A stretch of 64,000 nucleotides of DNA from Cricetomys ansorgei (GCA_026225945.1 JAMJFZ010004031.1:7844501-7908500); one strand, 5' to 3'. Positions 20,962 to 33,114 are shown, counted from the first letter of the stretch. The notes: generated by a model not told the origin, from the letters alone. Numbers and translations are program-made.

Positions 20962-23339
20962 CGTTGAGTATGCTTTTGTATTCACGGTGACATTCCCAAC
21001 CTATCGGACTGCGTGTCAAAAGCCGTGGGTCATAGGGTATAAGAAGACCCAATGTAGGTTCTGCATTAAAGTTTTTAAGAGTGCCAGCTAAGAAAGCAGT
21101 GGCATTACATAACCATGGCCTTGAGCCATTGCCTGGAAGATTATCTCATATTGGTGTGACTTTTCCGAGCAGCAAGTTTTATAAGGTGGATAACAAACTG
21201 CTATCCTGGAGACACAAATCCCAGTCAGGAAGCTCAGAGTCCATTCTTGGCACAGACATGTTTTAAACCACACAAACCCCCAAACTCTGCTACTTGTAAG
21301 AGTCTGGTATGCCTACCTTGCTCTCTATGGTCAAAATGGAAACCCTCTTTAGTGGGGCTCTCCTGAGCCACAGCTCCCTCCACCAACCTCTTCCCTTGTC
21401 ACTTAAGCCTGCCTGCTTTATGTATTACTCAAGGGCTTGGCCCAGGTAATTGAAATCGACAAGTTAGTGGTTCCTAGATGACCAGGTCTGAGATGCGTTC
21501 ATCGAACCAAGCATTCCGAGGTGTCAAATGTTTGAGAAGCCCAGTAGTTAATGTCTACATATATGTACATATAGTCACACACACTTACTTCAGAAGTTGT
21601 ACATTTAAGAAACTCTATCGGGCCTTATTCTTCAATATTTCTTATTCTTGTTTAAGTAAGAAGTGCCATTTCTTTGAATATTCTATAGGTGCATTCTGTG
21701 GAATTATTATTGTGTGGGAAATGCTTTCAGGATATGTTAAAGGGGATTATGTTAAATATATGTTAAAGTCCCCTACAGACTAAGGTAGGAATATCAAATG
21801 CTTTGCATATCTACAAGGACTTGTAAAAGAAATGCTTTTAAAAGTCCGTGTAAAATTACATAATTAAGGAGTGATCCTTTTGTGTGTGAGTGACATTTGA
21901 TTTATTAAATAAATCTTCATAAGACCCAGTGCAGGACCAGTGTTACCTGCTGTGGAAAACAGTCCTTATAAAAGTGAAGTATTTTACTCATTGTGAGAGA
22001 AAAATAGATTTTGTCTGGGCAAGAACTGTATTCCGATCGCTTTCGTCGTGCCCCAGTGCCTTTGTTATTGCTCCGTCATAATCACACCGCTCTCTCCGTA
22101 TTTCAGGTTGATGACCTGATTGGACTATAAACATCCTGTTACACAAAACTCACACCCATTATACTTGTAGTCATTTAAAACGGGGAGTATGCACAAACAA
22201 ACCCAGATACCCGCTTGTATTAGCGCTTTTATTAGAGTCATAATGTGCGAATCCTGATTTGCATGTTCAACTAAAAGATTGCAAACAGTTTTTGACACAT
22301 AAATTCACGACCCTTCTCTCCATGCTTCCGCCGAGCTTGGCAGGAGAGAATTGGCCTATTTGAGCTACCTGCCTTTGATTTCTCCAAGAAAATCAATATA
22401 ATAAAGTAATTCTTTCCTGCCATGCTCTTCTTCGCTAAGCTCTTCTGAGAACAGTCAGAAGGTGTTTTTCCTTCAATTATTCCAGGCTTGTTTGCATTAA
22501 ATCCCTTCCAACAGGCGCCAGTAAATGTGTTGCCTTAATAAGGATGCCTCCCTTTGAAATAAGCTAAATAAAATTTTACATTTAAGGTGAGTAAGAACCA
22601 GTTATGAAGAAAATTGCTCAATATCTGTTCTATTCTAATTTCTTTTTCCATGCAGAGCATGCCGCAACTCCATCCGAGGAACAAGTGTGATGATGCACCA
22701 TGCATAATTCATGTCCCTGGCTTCCCACACACCCTTACTTTTTCCATCAGATTCCTCCATATTTAGATAAGGTCAAAGCCTACTCTTCACTCTTACCAAC
22801 AAAACTAACTTTTAAGGACTATGACATAAGAAGTGTGGGCATTTTATTCTTAGGGAGAATGCCTGATTGTGACAGTTACAAATGTTTTCCTGAAGATGTT
22901 TAGGTTTTGTTCTGTAGGTTTTATTTTGTCAGACGGTGGGATCCCAGTTATTTAAGTGGTTGGCATCCTTGTGTGTAAGGCTGCCTAAGATGAAAGTTTG
23001 TTTACTCATTAGGCATTAGAACAGGACCATGCCAAGTCCCCAAAAGAGTTTATCATTCTATGGCATTTCTTTTATAATTTTTGCCAGAATGGTATTTTAA
23101 TCATGACAAGAGCACATCAGGCCTTCCACTACATAAAGTGCATTTCCTGTTTTCCTTTCCCAGCTCCATTTTCTTACTTCTTTTACAGCTGATCTTGTAC
23201 CTCATTAAGATAGTTCTTTCCCAACTGGATAGCCACAGGCATTGCAGACCCAGTCTATTTATGACAAGACCCACCACCATTGTCTCCAAACCTTTTTCTC
23301 ACCATGCAGTTGGTGAGAACTATACAAGTTACACAAGCC
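20962..23339. other. Repeat-free DNA; candidate conserved non-coding element near 22 kb
   Basis: No transposon recognised over 2.4 kb. The core at about 21890-22620 keeps several CpGs and contains an octamer in reverse (ATTTGCAT, 22256-22263) and many AT-rich homeodomain-like sites. No exon-like frame. Conservation is an inference from absence of repeats and sequence character. Confidence 0.35.
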
Positions 23340-23680
23340 AAAAAACAACGCAGATGATCATCTTTGATTCCTTGTTGTACTCCTCATGACCACAGATCAA
23401 TAGCCACGTGGGGTCAACTTTCCTTTACCAGAATCCTTTTTGCCTTCCCTCTCTTAAGACACCATCATTCTTCCCCAGATTACTGAATCTGGTCACCCGG
23501 AGTTCACACACACATTCACTTTGGGCATTGTTGCTGTGTCTCACCTCTCCTTTCACCCCCACTTAAAAATCTAGGTTGGAATTGTCCACGTGCTTAGAGG
23601 GACTGTTGACGTTTCCTCTCTGGCACGTTCTGTTGCTCAGCATGCTCCATTAATCACATCTGTTGAGTGAATGAAGTGTA
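23340..23680 (+). mobile_element. L2 fragment
   Basis: 'gatgatcatctttgattcc' resembles L2 coding-region text, and the end 'cagcatgctccattaatcacatctgttgagtgaatgaag' resembles the L2 3' terminus (ancestral 'caataaatatttgttgaatgaatg'). Middle is diverged. Confidence 0.5.
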
Positions 23681-25230
23681 AGGACCACTCTCTTAGGGCT
23701 AGTAATATGTAAGAAGTTGTGGTCTTTGCCCCAGGGAATCTAAATAACCCAGAGGGCTTATGGCGGGTGTGTGGGAGTGGGGATGGAGGGAAAATCAAGC
23801 CCTAGCCACCAACCTGGCGTTCCTACATTCACACTCTTGCTGAAAAGATAAAAAAGGAGCTAATAGCTTTTAAAACCTCCTGATTTTGTGCCTCCCACAC
23901 AATAGTATTCTCAAACATAAATTTTAGTCTTTGGAATTAGGGACTCAACGGAGAGAGTTGCCTTTGACTTCAAGGAACATCCAAAGGTCAGCCATAACAC
24001 TGAAATTGTTTCATGTCTGTTCTGAGGTCTGGTGTTTATAACTTCCAACCATATATTGCTCCTTCCTCAAGGTTATGAGGACTTTGCAATATAGATGTGC
24101 CAGAGGAGGAAGATTCTGAGGTCGTGGTGTGCAATTCCATCCTTCCTAGATACCTTTTCTGTAACAGTGGATTTTCCTAATGGCTCACACAAACACCAGG
24201 TTTTACGTAGTATCTTTTCCAGGTGTTTTCCAAGTTGTTAGAGAAAGTTTTCCAGCTTCGAGGTTGTCAGCTCTACCCATTGCATCTCCTGCAATCCCAC
24301 CACCTCCAGTCTCCTCCCTGTCCAACCCATACCCAGGATTCCAGGAGCGAGGCAGCAGCATTCCCATTAAACCAGAGCAGATCGCTCAGACGGAGTCTCC
24401 ACGGCACATCGGCTCTCAGCACCTGGTGTAGTTCCTTTAATGAAGCCTTTTTCTCTCCATGATATAGCTCCATTAGACACTGAGAGGCTGGAGTATGTAA
24501 AATATTTTGTTTATCTGGCCTTTCTCAGAGGTACTGTCTGTCATCATAGACGTCTACAGTAAATATAGCAACAGCATCAGTGGGTGTGTGAAGCGATTAG
24601 ATTTATGAGGCACATAAACTGAAAAGCCTCCTAATAACCATAATTCCTTACTTCAATCATAATACCAGCATTAGTGTCATGTTTTCCAGAGGATTTTATG
24701 TTTCTAAAAATATCTTAATTGCGGTTACCATCTTTACCCTGCAATTCCTTTCATTTGAAAGTGAAAGGCTGTGCGGGAGACGCAGCTGGAGAAACAGCCC
24801 CCACCCCAACACCCGCATTGTCTATATGGGCAGTGGACAAGATTGATTGCCCGTCTTGCAGGTTTTGCAATTAAATTAGATACATTTTTCTTGGAAAAAA
24901 GAGGATCCACACTAATAAGGAACAACTGATGGTCAAATCAAATGTGAGGTAGGGAACAAAGGGAAAAATCTTTTTCCTCTCTCCTCTCTTCGTCCTCTCC
25001 TCCCTTACCTGTCCCCAGGGCGATTCTGCCCAAATGCCTCTAACAAATTGTCTTAACCAGCTGACATTATTTGAAAAGCCTTTGGAAAGATGCCAACCAT
25101 CAGACAACTTTCTTTTTGATTCCAGGTCCCAAATGTTAGCTCAGGTGCTTGATATAGGATTCTTGACCTTTGGTGTTTCTCTGACTTTTAGGGATAAAAA
25201 GCAGACAACTCTCTTTAAGTCAGCTTTAAA
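23681..25230. other. Unassigned DNA; possible conserved stretch
   Basis: No recognised transposon or gene. The stretch about 24480-24730 is repeat-free with AT-rich transcription-factor-like motifs and could be conserved; this is only an impression. Confidence 0.4.
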
Positions 25231-25370
25231 AGCACACACACACACACACACACATACATACATACACACATGAGGAAGAGGGAGAGAGAGAGAGACAGAG
25301 AGGGAGAGAGAGAGAGAGCGAGAGAGAGAGAGAGATGAGGGAGAGAGTGAGTGATTGAGAGAGAAGAGGG
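25231..25370. repeat. (CA)n(CATA)n and (GA)n microsatellites
   Basis: (CA)n at 25232-25252, CATA/CACA to 25270, then GA-rich repeats 25277-25370. Minus-strand serine/leucine frames over it are artefacts. Confidence 0.93.
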
Positions 25371-25651
25371 ATTCAGAGGAAAAATGTATCACAATAGTTT
25401 AAACAAAGATTTGTCACTGGGCCCCGCTATTTACAATGTAGCTGTTTTAGGGTTACAGCAAGAACTATTGGGGTACGATGGAAGTTTTATTGTATCTGTT
25501 TTAGAATTGAAGAGACTTGAAGTGCCTCAGGTTTAGCCACTGGAAGATGGCTGTAAATAAACACTGAATTTACAGCCACGAGAGTGGATGTCATAGATCC
25601 TAGCCAAAGACAGAGGAATGGGGACTTTCCTAAGGAATACTTCTTAATGAA

Positions 25652-26130
25652 TATTTTAAAAAATGTTTTTTGTTTATTCTTTGAGAATATCATACTGTGG
25701 ATTTTTATCATATTCTTCCCCCTCAACTCCTCCCTAAATCTTCCTCCGTTCCCCGACCACCCAACTTCATGTTTTTGCTCTCCCTTAAAACATAAAATTC
25801 ACAAAAACATATGGAGTCCAATTTATACTGGCTAACCACTCCTGAGCGTGGAACCTGCGCTGGGTGTGGTCGATACAGCCTGTGTCACTCCGTTGGAGAA
25901 AACTGACTTTCCCTCAACCAGCAGGTATCAATTGTGAATGGCTTCTTGGATAGGCATGGGGCTTTCTGCCAGCTTTCTCTTCTCCATACCCCAGCTTGAG
26001 CCTGTGCATGTTGTCATCATCTCTGTGAGTTTGCATGTTCAACTGCCCAGTTGTGTCTAACAAACATTATTCCCTTGAAGCCAACTACCACCTCTGGCTC
26101 TTAGAATCTTTCTTTCCCACTCGTGAGTAT
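25652..26130 (-). mobile_element. L1 (Lx-like) 3' UTR, antisense
   Basis: Antisense rodent L1 3' end: 'ttattctttgagaatatcatac', 'tcatattcttccccctcaactcctccc', 'ggagtccaatttatactgg', 'gaaaactgactttccctcaaccagcaggtatcaatt', 'ggcttcttggataggcatggggc', 'gcttgagcctgtgcatg' in order. No ORF2 attached. Confidence 0.8.
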
Positions 26131-26319
26131 TTTTAAAAGCACTCCCTGCAAGTAGACACAGTCATAAGCTTAGCATACACATTCAAATGGTAGAGACGTA
26201 TAAGGTCTGTGCATAATTTTGTCCTGGAGCAGTCACCACTGTTAGCAGCTCTGTATATTGCTGCAGGTTCTTTCCTATTCATATCCGAATGTAATACTTT
26301 CCAGAAATATAATACTACT

Positions 26320-26880
26320 ACACATGCTATTTGTGGGCAGCTTTTTCGCTCAATATATTATAGACACTTTTCTGGAGACGGAAATCTACATTTGTCTCAA
26401 CCTATTTAATGCTTATTTGACATTCTGCCGTGGAGTTGGACCCCAAGTCACTCAGCAGCTCTCCTTCTGATGGGCATTCAAATGGTCTTTAATATTTTGT
26501 TCTTGAAAAACAAATCTATCTAAGAACATCTTGGCTATGTATCTTTGGACACTAATGATCTTATCTTTTCTGGATAAATTATTTTTTATTTTTATTTATT
26601 TATTTTTTTGTTTTATGTGCATTGGTGTGAGGGTATCAGATCCGCTGGAACTGAAGTTACAGATGGCTGTGAGCTGCCATGTGGATGCTGGGAATTGAAC
26701 CCAGGTCCTCTGGAAGAGCAGCCGGGGCTCTTAACCACAGAGCCATCTCTCCAGCCCTGGGTAAATTCTTAAAAATGATACTAAAATTTTATTTACTACT
26801 GGACAAATTGACAGGTGTTACAAAATTGTTTTAATACTGTGTGACTCTTTTCCACTTTTTCCAATAATGAATGAAAGGAC
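26320..26880 (-). mobile_element. L1ME-type ancient L1 fragment, antisense, split by a B2/B3
   Basis: Text such as 'tttttcgctcaatatatta', 'gatgggcattcaaatggtc', 'ctttggacactaatgatc', 'ctggataaattcttaaaaatgata' (across the SINE) follows the antisense old mammalian L1 3' region. Removing the SINE at 26583-26757 rejoins 'ggataaatt' to 'cttaaaaatg'. Confidence 0.55.
26583..26757 (-). mobile_element. B2/B3-family SINE, antisense
   Basis: T-rich antisense tail, body 'gtgagggtatcagatccgctggaactg' and 'ggaattgaacccaggtcctctggaagagc', and antisense 5' end 'gagccatctctccagccc'. Flanks 'ctggataaatt' and 'ctgggtaaatt' look like a target duplication with one mismatch. Confidence 0.92.
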
Positions 26881-27397
26881 TAGCTACACACTGTAGCACA
26901 GGCACTGGCCACTGCATCTAGGGTGGAGCTACCCTTCTGGTCTTGGCCAGGGGCTCAGATGAAACTCTCATTTTCCTAATTTGCTATTTCTATTATTGAC
27001 TTTTCATGTATATATGTGTTCTTTATTTTTCTTATTTTCTATTAGAGTTTTTATCCTTCCTATACTAAAATATAAGACGTTTTATATTATTATTAATTAC
27101 ATCTATATTTATATCTACAATTATATATTTATTATTATTATTTTATATTATTATGTTTATTATTATATTTGTACTAGAAGTTGGAAATAATTCTCTAAAA
27201 GTATCACAGTATTTATTGTTGTATGATATGCTCCATCCTATATAAATTACATAACTTTGGTAAAATAAAAAAAAATTTTTTTCACAGATGATAAATATAT
27301 TTTCCCATATTTATTTCTATTAACTGTTTTTTTTTTGAGATCTTTTATAATTTATTATGCTGTTTGGGGGGTTTCCATAAGAATTTAACTTGGAAAT
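26881..27397. other. AT-rich DNA
   Basis: Strongly AT-rich from about 26990 to 27350 with TAT/TTA simple repeats (27065-27175). No gene or transposon recognised. Confidence 0.6.
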
Positions 27398-27745
27398 AGA
27401 TGACTACAAGGACCAGCGTCTATAGACACAACATGTGTGAGCCCTGTGCAAGCTCAAGCCATCCCGAATTCCAACAGGGAGAGGAGAGGTGGCCCAGAAA
27501 CACTTCCCAGCAGCTGCAGAGCTGTCGAAGGAAGAGTCAGTTTTCTCTAGGAGTGTGACTTCTGCTAAGTCTACCATGCTCCAATGGAAGACCACACATC
27601 CAAGAATATACGGGAGGTACAAAGTCAACTTTATGAGTTAAAAAAAAGACACAAAGTTGGGGCTGGATCCAGAAGGAGCTGAGGGAGGGTATGACTATGC
27701 TCAAAGCACATTGCACAAAATTCTCAAAGAACTAATAATTTAAAA
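27398..27745 (+). mobile_element. L1 3' UTR end, sense
   Basis: Sense L1 3' UTR: 'gatgactacaaggaccagcg', 'gcaagctcaagccatcccg', 'agagtcagttttctctaggagtgtg', 'catccaagaatatacggg', 'gacacaaagttggggctgg', 'cacattgcacaaaattctcaaagaactaata'. 5'-truncated. The minus-strand 74-codon frame over it is not a gene. Confidence 0.8.
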
Positions 27746-27779
27746 AACATTTTGACTTAATTGTCTCCAAATGATTATT

Positions 27780-28080
27780 AATGACATATGCAATATCTAA
27801 AAAGTCAGCCCTTTTCTCTTTACGGATTTGACATGCTCTATTTAAAAATCACAATACCTGTATTTCCATGGCTCTATTCCTGTACTCTCTGTTCCACTGA
27901 TTTAGTCATACTATATTATATTTGCATCTGGTAGTGGTAGTGCAAATTTTCTTTTGAATGTTTTTTTTTTTTTTTTTTTTTTTGTCAAAAATTTCTCAGG
28001 TATCCTGATGATCCACTTTTCCAGATTAACACAACTATCAATTTTTAAAGAATTAATGGAATTTGGGATTACATGTTCGG
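27780..28080 (-). mobile_element. Ancient L1 ORF2 fragment, antisense (weak)
   Basis: 'tccatggctctattcctg', 'gttccactgatttagtc', 'ggtagtggtagtgcaaattttc', then T23 at 27961-27983 and 'aaatttctcaggtatcctgatg' recall the antisense ORF2 text of old mammalian L1 ('gttccattgatctatg ... tactgt'). High divergence. Confidence 0.4.
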
Positions 28081-28634
28081 AATGTATCATTTGCTTTGAG
28101 CATTGCCATTTTCGTGTGACCTGCTAAGTGCGCTGAGAGGGCTTACTGCTCTTCTCACATGTCATAATAACAGTAGACAAAGACAGTGTGAGCTAAGAAT
28201 GGGTTTCCAGACCAGTCGCGTTGTGATTGGTTAGGACAGTGACGATTGGGTCTATACAAATGATGTCAGGATCACTAACGGCTACAGAGGGAGGAAAGTA
28301 TCAGGAAGGTAAGTGTGCACACAGAATGTGAGATCACAGGCCTGGCTGATTGGAGGGAACGATAAAGACACTGGCTTGTTACTGGCTAGACAGAGGAAGG
28401 CAGGGGGTGCTGGGGTGTGTTCCACAGTCTCATTCTTGAAGGAGTGGGGCTGAGGTGGAGTGTGGGCTTGGGTATATAAAGTCCCATGTCTAGGCTGCTG
28501 GGAATACGGAGTCTAGCTGTGTCTAGACTGCTTGGCTAGAAAGATTTTGAGTTCACTCAGCGCAGAGGACAATAGAGTCGAAATTACGGGAGAGAGAGAT
28601 GGTTGGGTTGGCAGCCAAGAAAACCCAAATTGAA
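28081..28634. other. Unassigned DNA with promoter-like motif cluster
   Basis: No transposon assigned. Three inverted CCAAT boxes (ATTGG within 'gattgg' at 28225, 28244 and 28348) precede a good TATA box (TATATAAA, 28473-28480). It may be an unrecognised LTR promoter or chance. No open frame of interest follows. Confidence 0.4.
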
Positions 28635-28795
28635 GCTGGGCTCAGTGGCATGTGCTTATAATTTCAGTATTTGTGATGTCCAGACACAATGATCAGTTCA
28701 AAGTCAGCCTGGGCTACACAGCAAAACAAAAAAACAAACAAAAAGACAAAAACAAAAACAAAACAAAAAACCAAAAAAACAAAACAGAAACCAGG
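28635..28795 (+). mobile_element. B1-like SINE with A-rich tail
   Basis: 'gctgggctcagtggcatgtgcttataatttcagtatttgtg' and 'cagttcaaagtcagcctgggctacacagcaaaac' match a diverged B1 or B1-derived SINE, followed by an A/C-rich tail (28721-28795). Lysine-rich frames across the tail are artefacts. Confidence 0.75.
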
Positions 28796-31238
28796 TGGAG
28801 AGCACTGGACAGGGGGACAGGGGCTACTAAAGAGAGAAGTTTGGCTAGAAACATTACCGGCCACAAGGACTTTGCCAAATGCCCTTACCATCTTCCAGCC
28901 TTCCTGCATGCTATTTTCTGCAACCATCTGTGTGGTATTCTTACGTATACATTACAACTTCATAAATCTTAGAAACACAGGGTGCATCAGTGTCAGGTAT
29001 CTGACCAAAGCTTGGCTACTCATTCGCCTTCCAGGGTGACATAGAACTGGAAGAGATAACAGATAGATCTTTCCATCTCCAAGCAATTCCATATCAGTAT
29101 GTAGAGAGCATGTAACAGAAACAGCTTCCAGCTTACCTTCTGAGACTGGCACACTCTGAACTTTAAAGTCAGTAGCGTTCTCCTGCCACCCCTTGTCTTT
29201 TGTACAGGGATGTACAGGGAGTACAAGCCATCACCTGATGGCCAAACTGGGCTTTTGCTGCACTGAGTCCTAGAGGTCTTACCTGGTACTTAAACTGAGG
29301 AAGATAGACTGACAAAGCCATGGGTTTCCTTAAATAACAACCCAAGATCAACTTTAAAGTATATACACATTGTTGGTAGAATTCTAGAGAGCTGAGATTC
29401 ATCAGGCCAGGCTTAGAAATTGAAACTGAAGTTATGCTCTCAACTACTCCAAACATGTAGACATAATTGGTGGGATTCTAGAGAGCTGCGATTCAAGGTC
29501 ACAGATCCCTGTCACATTGAAAGAGAGTTATTTAACTTTTTGGAAGATCTTCCAAGAGCATAAAACAGGGAAGTCATGCTTCCTTTGCTGTTCTTGCCAT
29601 ACAGGGATTTTTTTTTTTTTTGAGATATATGGTAGAGGCCACGCGTACTTGTGGAATGTAAAACGCTATTCAATGGAAGTTATTATACCATTACATTATG
29701 CCACTATGCTCTCAGGGGCAAAATGCTTAGAAGTGTGTGTGATCATATGTGATGTAGAGGAGTACCATAAGACATGCAGGCTAAGGCTAGGATCTCAAGC
29801 AAGGCTTCTAGGCAGTGCAACAGGTAGACAGGTAGGTTTATATGTGTGTGTGTGTGCGCGTGTGCTCTGTAGGAATGATGACCACAAGCACAGCATGTAC
29901 AGGAACTCTAGAGTTGTCCCATGTGGTGGTTGTGGTGGCAGAGTTGAATCTGAAGAGAATGCCCTTCCATGCTCGCAGTGCTGGTGGTAGAAGGGAACAT
30001 TGGTTAAATGTAAAAACAACCCTCAACTTGAGGAATTCCCCTGGCAGCTTTGTCACAGCTGTGCTGTACAAACCTTTGGGAAAAGGCCGAAAACACTAGG
30101 AAAAGCATGGTTCTGGCTGGTACCCAAAGGCACGCACCCCATAAACTGTGTCAGCACCCCATAAACATGCCATTTTTAATGGCAAGTGCATGTCCCTATT
30201 CACCACCACCGTTTATTCTACCACAAAGTCTCCCGGAACTTTGTTTCCAGAATTCCTTTTATCTTAACCATTAAACCAGCCTTGGAGAGATATTGGGGTC
30301 AGCTGTCCTGGACCTGAGTCATAGCTTCCCTGACCTCACCTGAGCAGTAATCTAACTAGCGACAAAGACCGTTGAGTAATGAGAACAGCCTTGTGGCAGC
30401 CTTCCTGATCGGCTAGCCATATTCGGAAAGCTAAACCCATCAATCGTCCAATGATGGTTTATGAATGTTCACTGTGGAATAGGAGCACTTTAAAACATCT
30501 GCTGTGGTGAGATAATGAACATGGGTAGGTGTCTGGGAGCGGGAGGGTGTATTAAAAGGACATGCAGGAAGACAGTCACATGACCAATCATTCACACAAA
30601 ATATGAAGAGAGATGGTGTGTGACTGTCGGGAAGACCAAAGAGGGGGGATGAGACTGGTGTTAGCAAACAAAGGAAAACCCACCTGAATCAAATAATAAC
30701 TTACCTGGCCCCTGAGGAGAAAGAACAAAGAGAGAAAAGAAGTCTCTTTCCAAAGTGGGAAGATCCACTCCAAGTCAGGAGTCTTGTACTCTGAGGTTTC
30801 TCTGATTGTAAGGTGAATAGTCACCACCATGAAAGTCCAAGAGGAATACAATTGCAAGAGCTGTGAGGGGAAAGAGTTTATATAAAGCTACACGGGCTGA
30901 TGCTCCAACCCAAATTAAATACCCAGGCTCTAGAGCGGGGTTAGTTAGCAAGTGTGGGGTCTATTAGCGATAATAGAGCAGGCCAGCCATTTTTTGAGAA
31001 GTCATGGAAGGCAAAAGAGGTGTCAAAGACTGAAGGAAAATTCTGTCTTAATTTAGATAGCTACAGTGGATGGATATATATACATATATGTGTGTGTGTG
31101 TGTGTGTACAAACACAGAAACAGATGCATACGCTTGCGCGTGCACACACACACAGATCTCCTGTCTAATTTTAGAATAGTTTCTAATATGGCGTGTAAGC
31201 AAAGTCTTGCTTACTTCCTCAAAGTACTCCTTAGACTA
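28796..31238. other. Unassigned DNA with simple repeats
   Basis: No recognised gene. Contains T13 at 29606-29618, a (TG)n(CG)n tract at 29842-29862, a diverged ~40-bp direct repeat with 94-bp spacing (29361 and 29458), and an ATATA/(TG)n plus (CA)n pair at 31074-31154. The 157-codon plus frame (29517-29990) runs through these simple repeats and has no family resemblance. Confidence 0.5.
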
Positions 31239-31239
31239 C

Positions 31240-31634
31240 TGTCAATCTGACACAAACTGGAGTCGTCCGGGAAGAGGAAACCACAGCTGCAGCATCGCTT
31301 TGGTTAGATTTGCCTGCAGACAAGTTTGTGAGACATTTTCTTGATTAATGATTGATGCGGGAGCTCATTACGGGTGATACCACCCTGGGCAGGTGGTCCC
31401 AGGTAAAGTATAAGAAAGTAAACTGAGAAAGCCATGGAGACCAAGCTGGTAATCAACATTCCTTTGTAGTGTCTGCCTCCGTTCCCATTTCCGGGTTACT
31501 GCCGTGCTTGAGTTCCTGCCTTGGCTCCCCCCAGGGATGGACTGCCATCAGAACGTGCAAGCTAAATAAACTGTTTCCTCTCTAAGTTGTTTTGGTCAAT
31601 GTTCTATCATAGCAACAGAAACAAAACTAGAGCA
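31240..31634 (+). mobile_element. Rodent LTR-like dispersed repeat, sense
   Basis: Sense copy of the family seen antisense at 906-1715: 'tgtcaatctgacacaaactgg', 'gacattttcttgattaatgattgatg', 'tataagaaagtaaactgagaaagcc', 'agctaaataaactgtttcctc' (AATAAA poly(A) signal) and 'tcatagcaacagaaacaaaactag'. Non-coding. Confidence 0.75.
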
Positions 31635-32254
31635 CTCAAAAACTATGTGGACCCATAAGAACAATTCATTTCTATACAAACAAATCTTTTCTCTGCATCC
31701 TTTATCCTTCTCCCTTTTATTTGAAGTTGTACATATGAGGGAATTCTGTATGCAAATTTTTTCTTATTTTCCTTAAGTTTGTTATCTCTCATTTTGTGTT
31801 GAAGATAAAAAATAATGGGAATATATTTATATGTAATTAGATAACTAGGTGAAATTATATAATATTGTGACCTATTTAAATAAATATTATATATTACTAA
31901 CACATGTCAGAATGTGTTTTAGTATAGTGTGATTAATTTTCAACAATATATTAATATTTGCATGTATAATATTAGAATGCTACATATCATATTAAATATG
32001 TATAGAGAAAGATTAAATATGCAAATAAGATGGAGTATATATGTATATGTTTAAGTGGTAAAAGAGCTGGTCAATAGAGTAATGTCATCTGGAGGAAGTA
32101 GAATGGTAGATTACAGGACCATCTAATAAAAACTAAATTGAAGTGCAAACCCCACTCGCCCCAGAGCGATTATAATGGAACCATTGCTGGCAGAAGTCAG
32201 GAACTGCCATTTTAAACACTTCCTCAGATGATTCTCAATCATGATCACAAGCCT
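31635..32254. other. AT-rich unassigned DNA
   Basis: AT-rich from about 31800 to 32060; no gene or transposon assigned. Confidence 0.5.
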
Positions 32255-32485
32255 GTATATTTAGACCTGGCTTCCCCTTTGAGTTCTGTATTTGTATACC
32301 CAACATTCTTTTCAATGTTTTTACTTGATTATCTTGAATCCTCAGCTTAATTTGTTCCTGACAGAACTCTTCATCCCCTGAAAACTCTCTCTCCCTTCAA
32401 TAAATGATACCACCATCCATCTAGATGCTTAGGGAAAACCTTAAAGTCACTCTTCTTTCCATAGGATCTTGTGATGTCTTTACCT
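32255..32485 (+). mobile_element. L2 fragment
   Basis: 'tgttcctgacagaactcttcatcccc', 'caataaatgataccaccatccatctag' and 'ccttaaagtcactcttctttcc' parallel L2 text ('gtaaatggcaccaccatccaccc ... gggagtcatccttgactcctcc'). Confidence 0.65.
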
Positions 32486-32487
32486 CT

Positions 32488-32765
32488 TGTATGAAAACTC
32501 TGAAATGACCCCCAAAAGTTCATGTGTTGAAGACGTGGTCCCTAGGCAAAGGTGATATTGAGAGGGGCAGGAGATATGGCTAGGTGGAGGAAACAGGTCA
32601 TTGGGGTATTCGTGTGTATGTTGAGACTGTATTCACCCCTCCTCCCATGTATCTGTCTCTTTCTTTCTCTGCTTCTTGGATGCCATGGCATGAGCAGCCA
32701 ATTCTGCCATGTGCTCCCCACTGTAATTTTCTGTCTGGTCACAGGCTTCTGGGGCTTCTGATATT
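32488..32765 (+). mobile_element. MaLR LTR (rodent MTE/MST-like), 3'-truncated
   Basis: 'gacccccaaaagttcatgtgttgaag', 'acgtggtccctaggcaaagg', 'tgatattgagaggggc', 'aggtcattggggtattcg', 'gatgccatggcatgagcagcc', 'catgtgctccccactg' follow the MaLR LTR order. The poly(A)/U5 end is missing. Confidence 0.65.
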
Positions 32766-33114
32766 GCTCCCTTTCTGACTTTGTTGATGTAATCAATCAT
32801 CATTCAGATGCCACGTGCCACATTTTCCAAGAACTAATCTTCCTTGTAAGCTCCTTTCTCTCACCAAGGCATGGTGTGGCCATGTGACCATAAGGGAGAT
32901 ACATTGTTCTCATGTTGGGACAACCAGCAACACACAGAATCATACTCAATATGTAAAGTCATCAAGAAAGCTAAAGCAATGCCAGTGTAAGGTAGCTAAG
33001 ATGGAATAGGCAGAAGGCGAAATGGCGATTTCCAGGATCCTTGAGGGAAAGACAAAGCGGAGTTATTCTAGAATGAGTGTGGTGTTTCAGCTGAAGAAAG
33101 TGAAAAAGTTCTGC
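32766..33114. other. Unassigned DNA
   Basis: No recognised repeat or gene. Confidence 0.4.

Noticed and set aside
29517..29990. 157-codon plus-strand frame
   Set aside because: Runs through a T13 tract and a TG/CG repeat; no recognisable protein.
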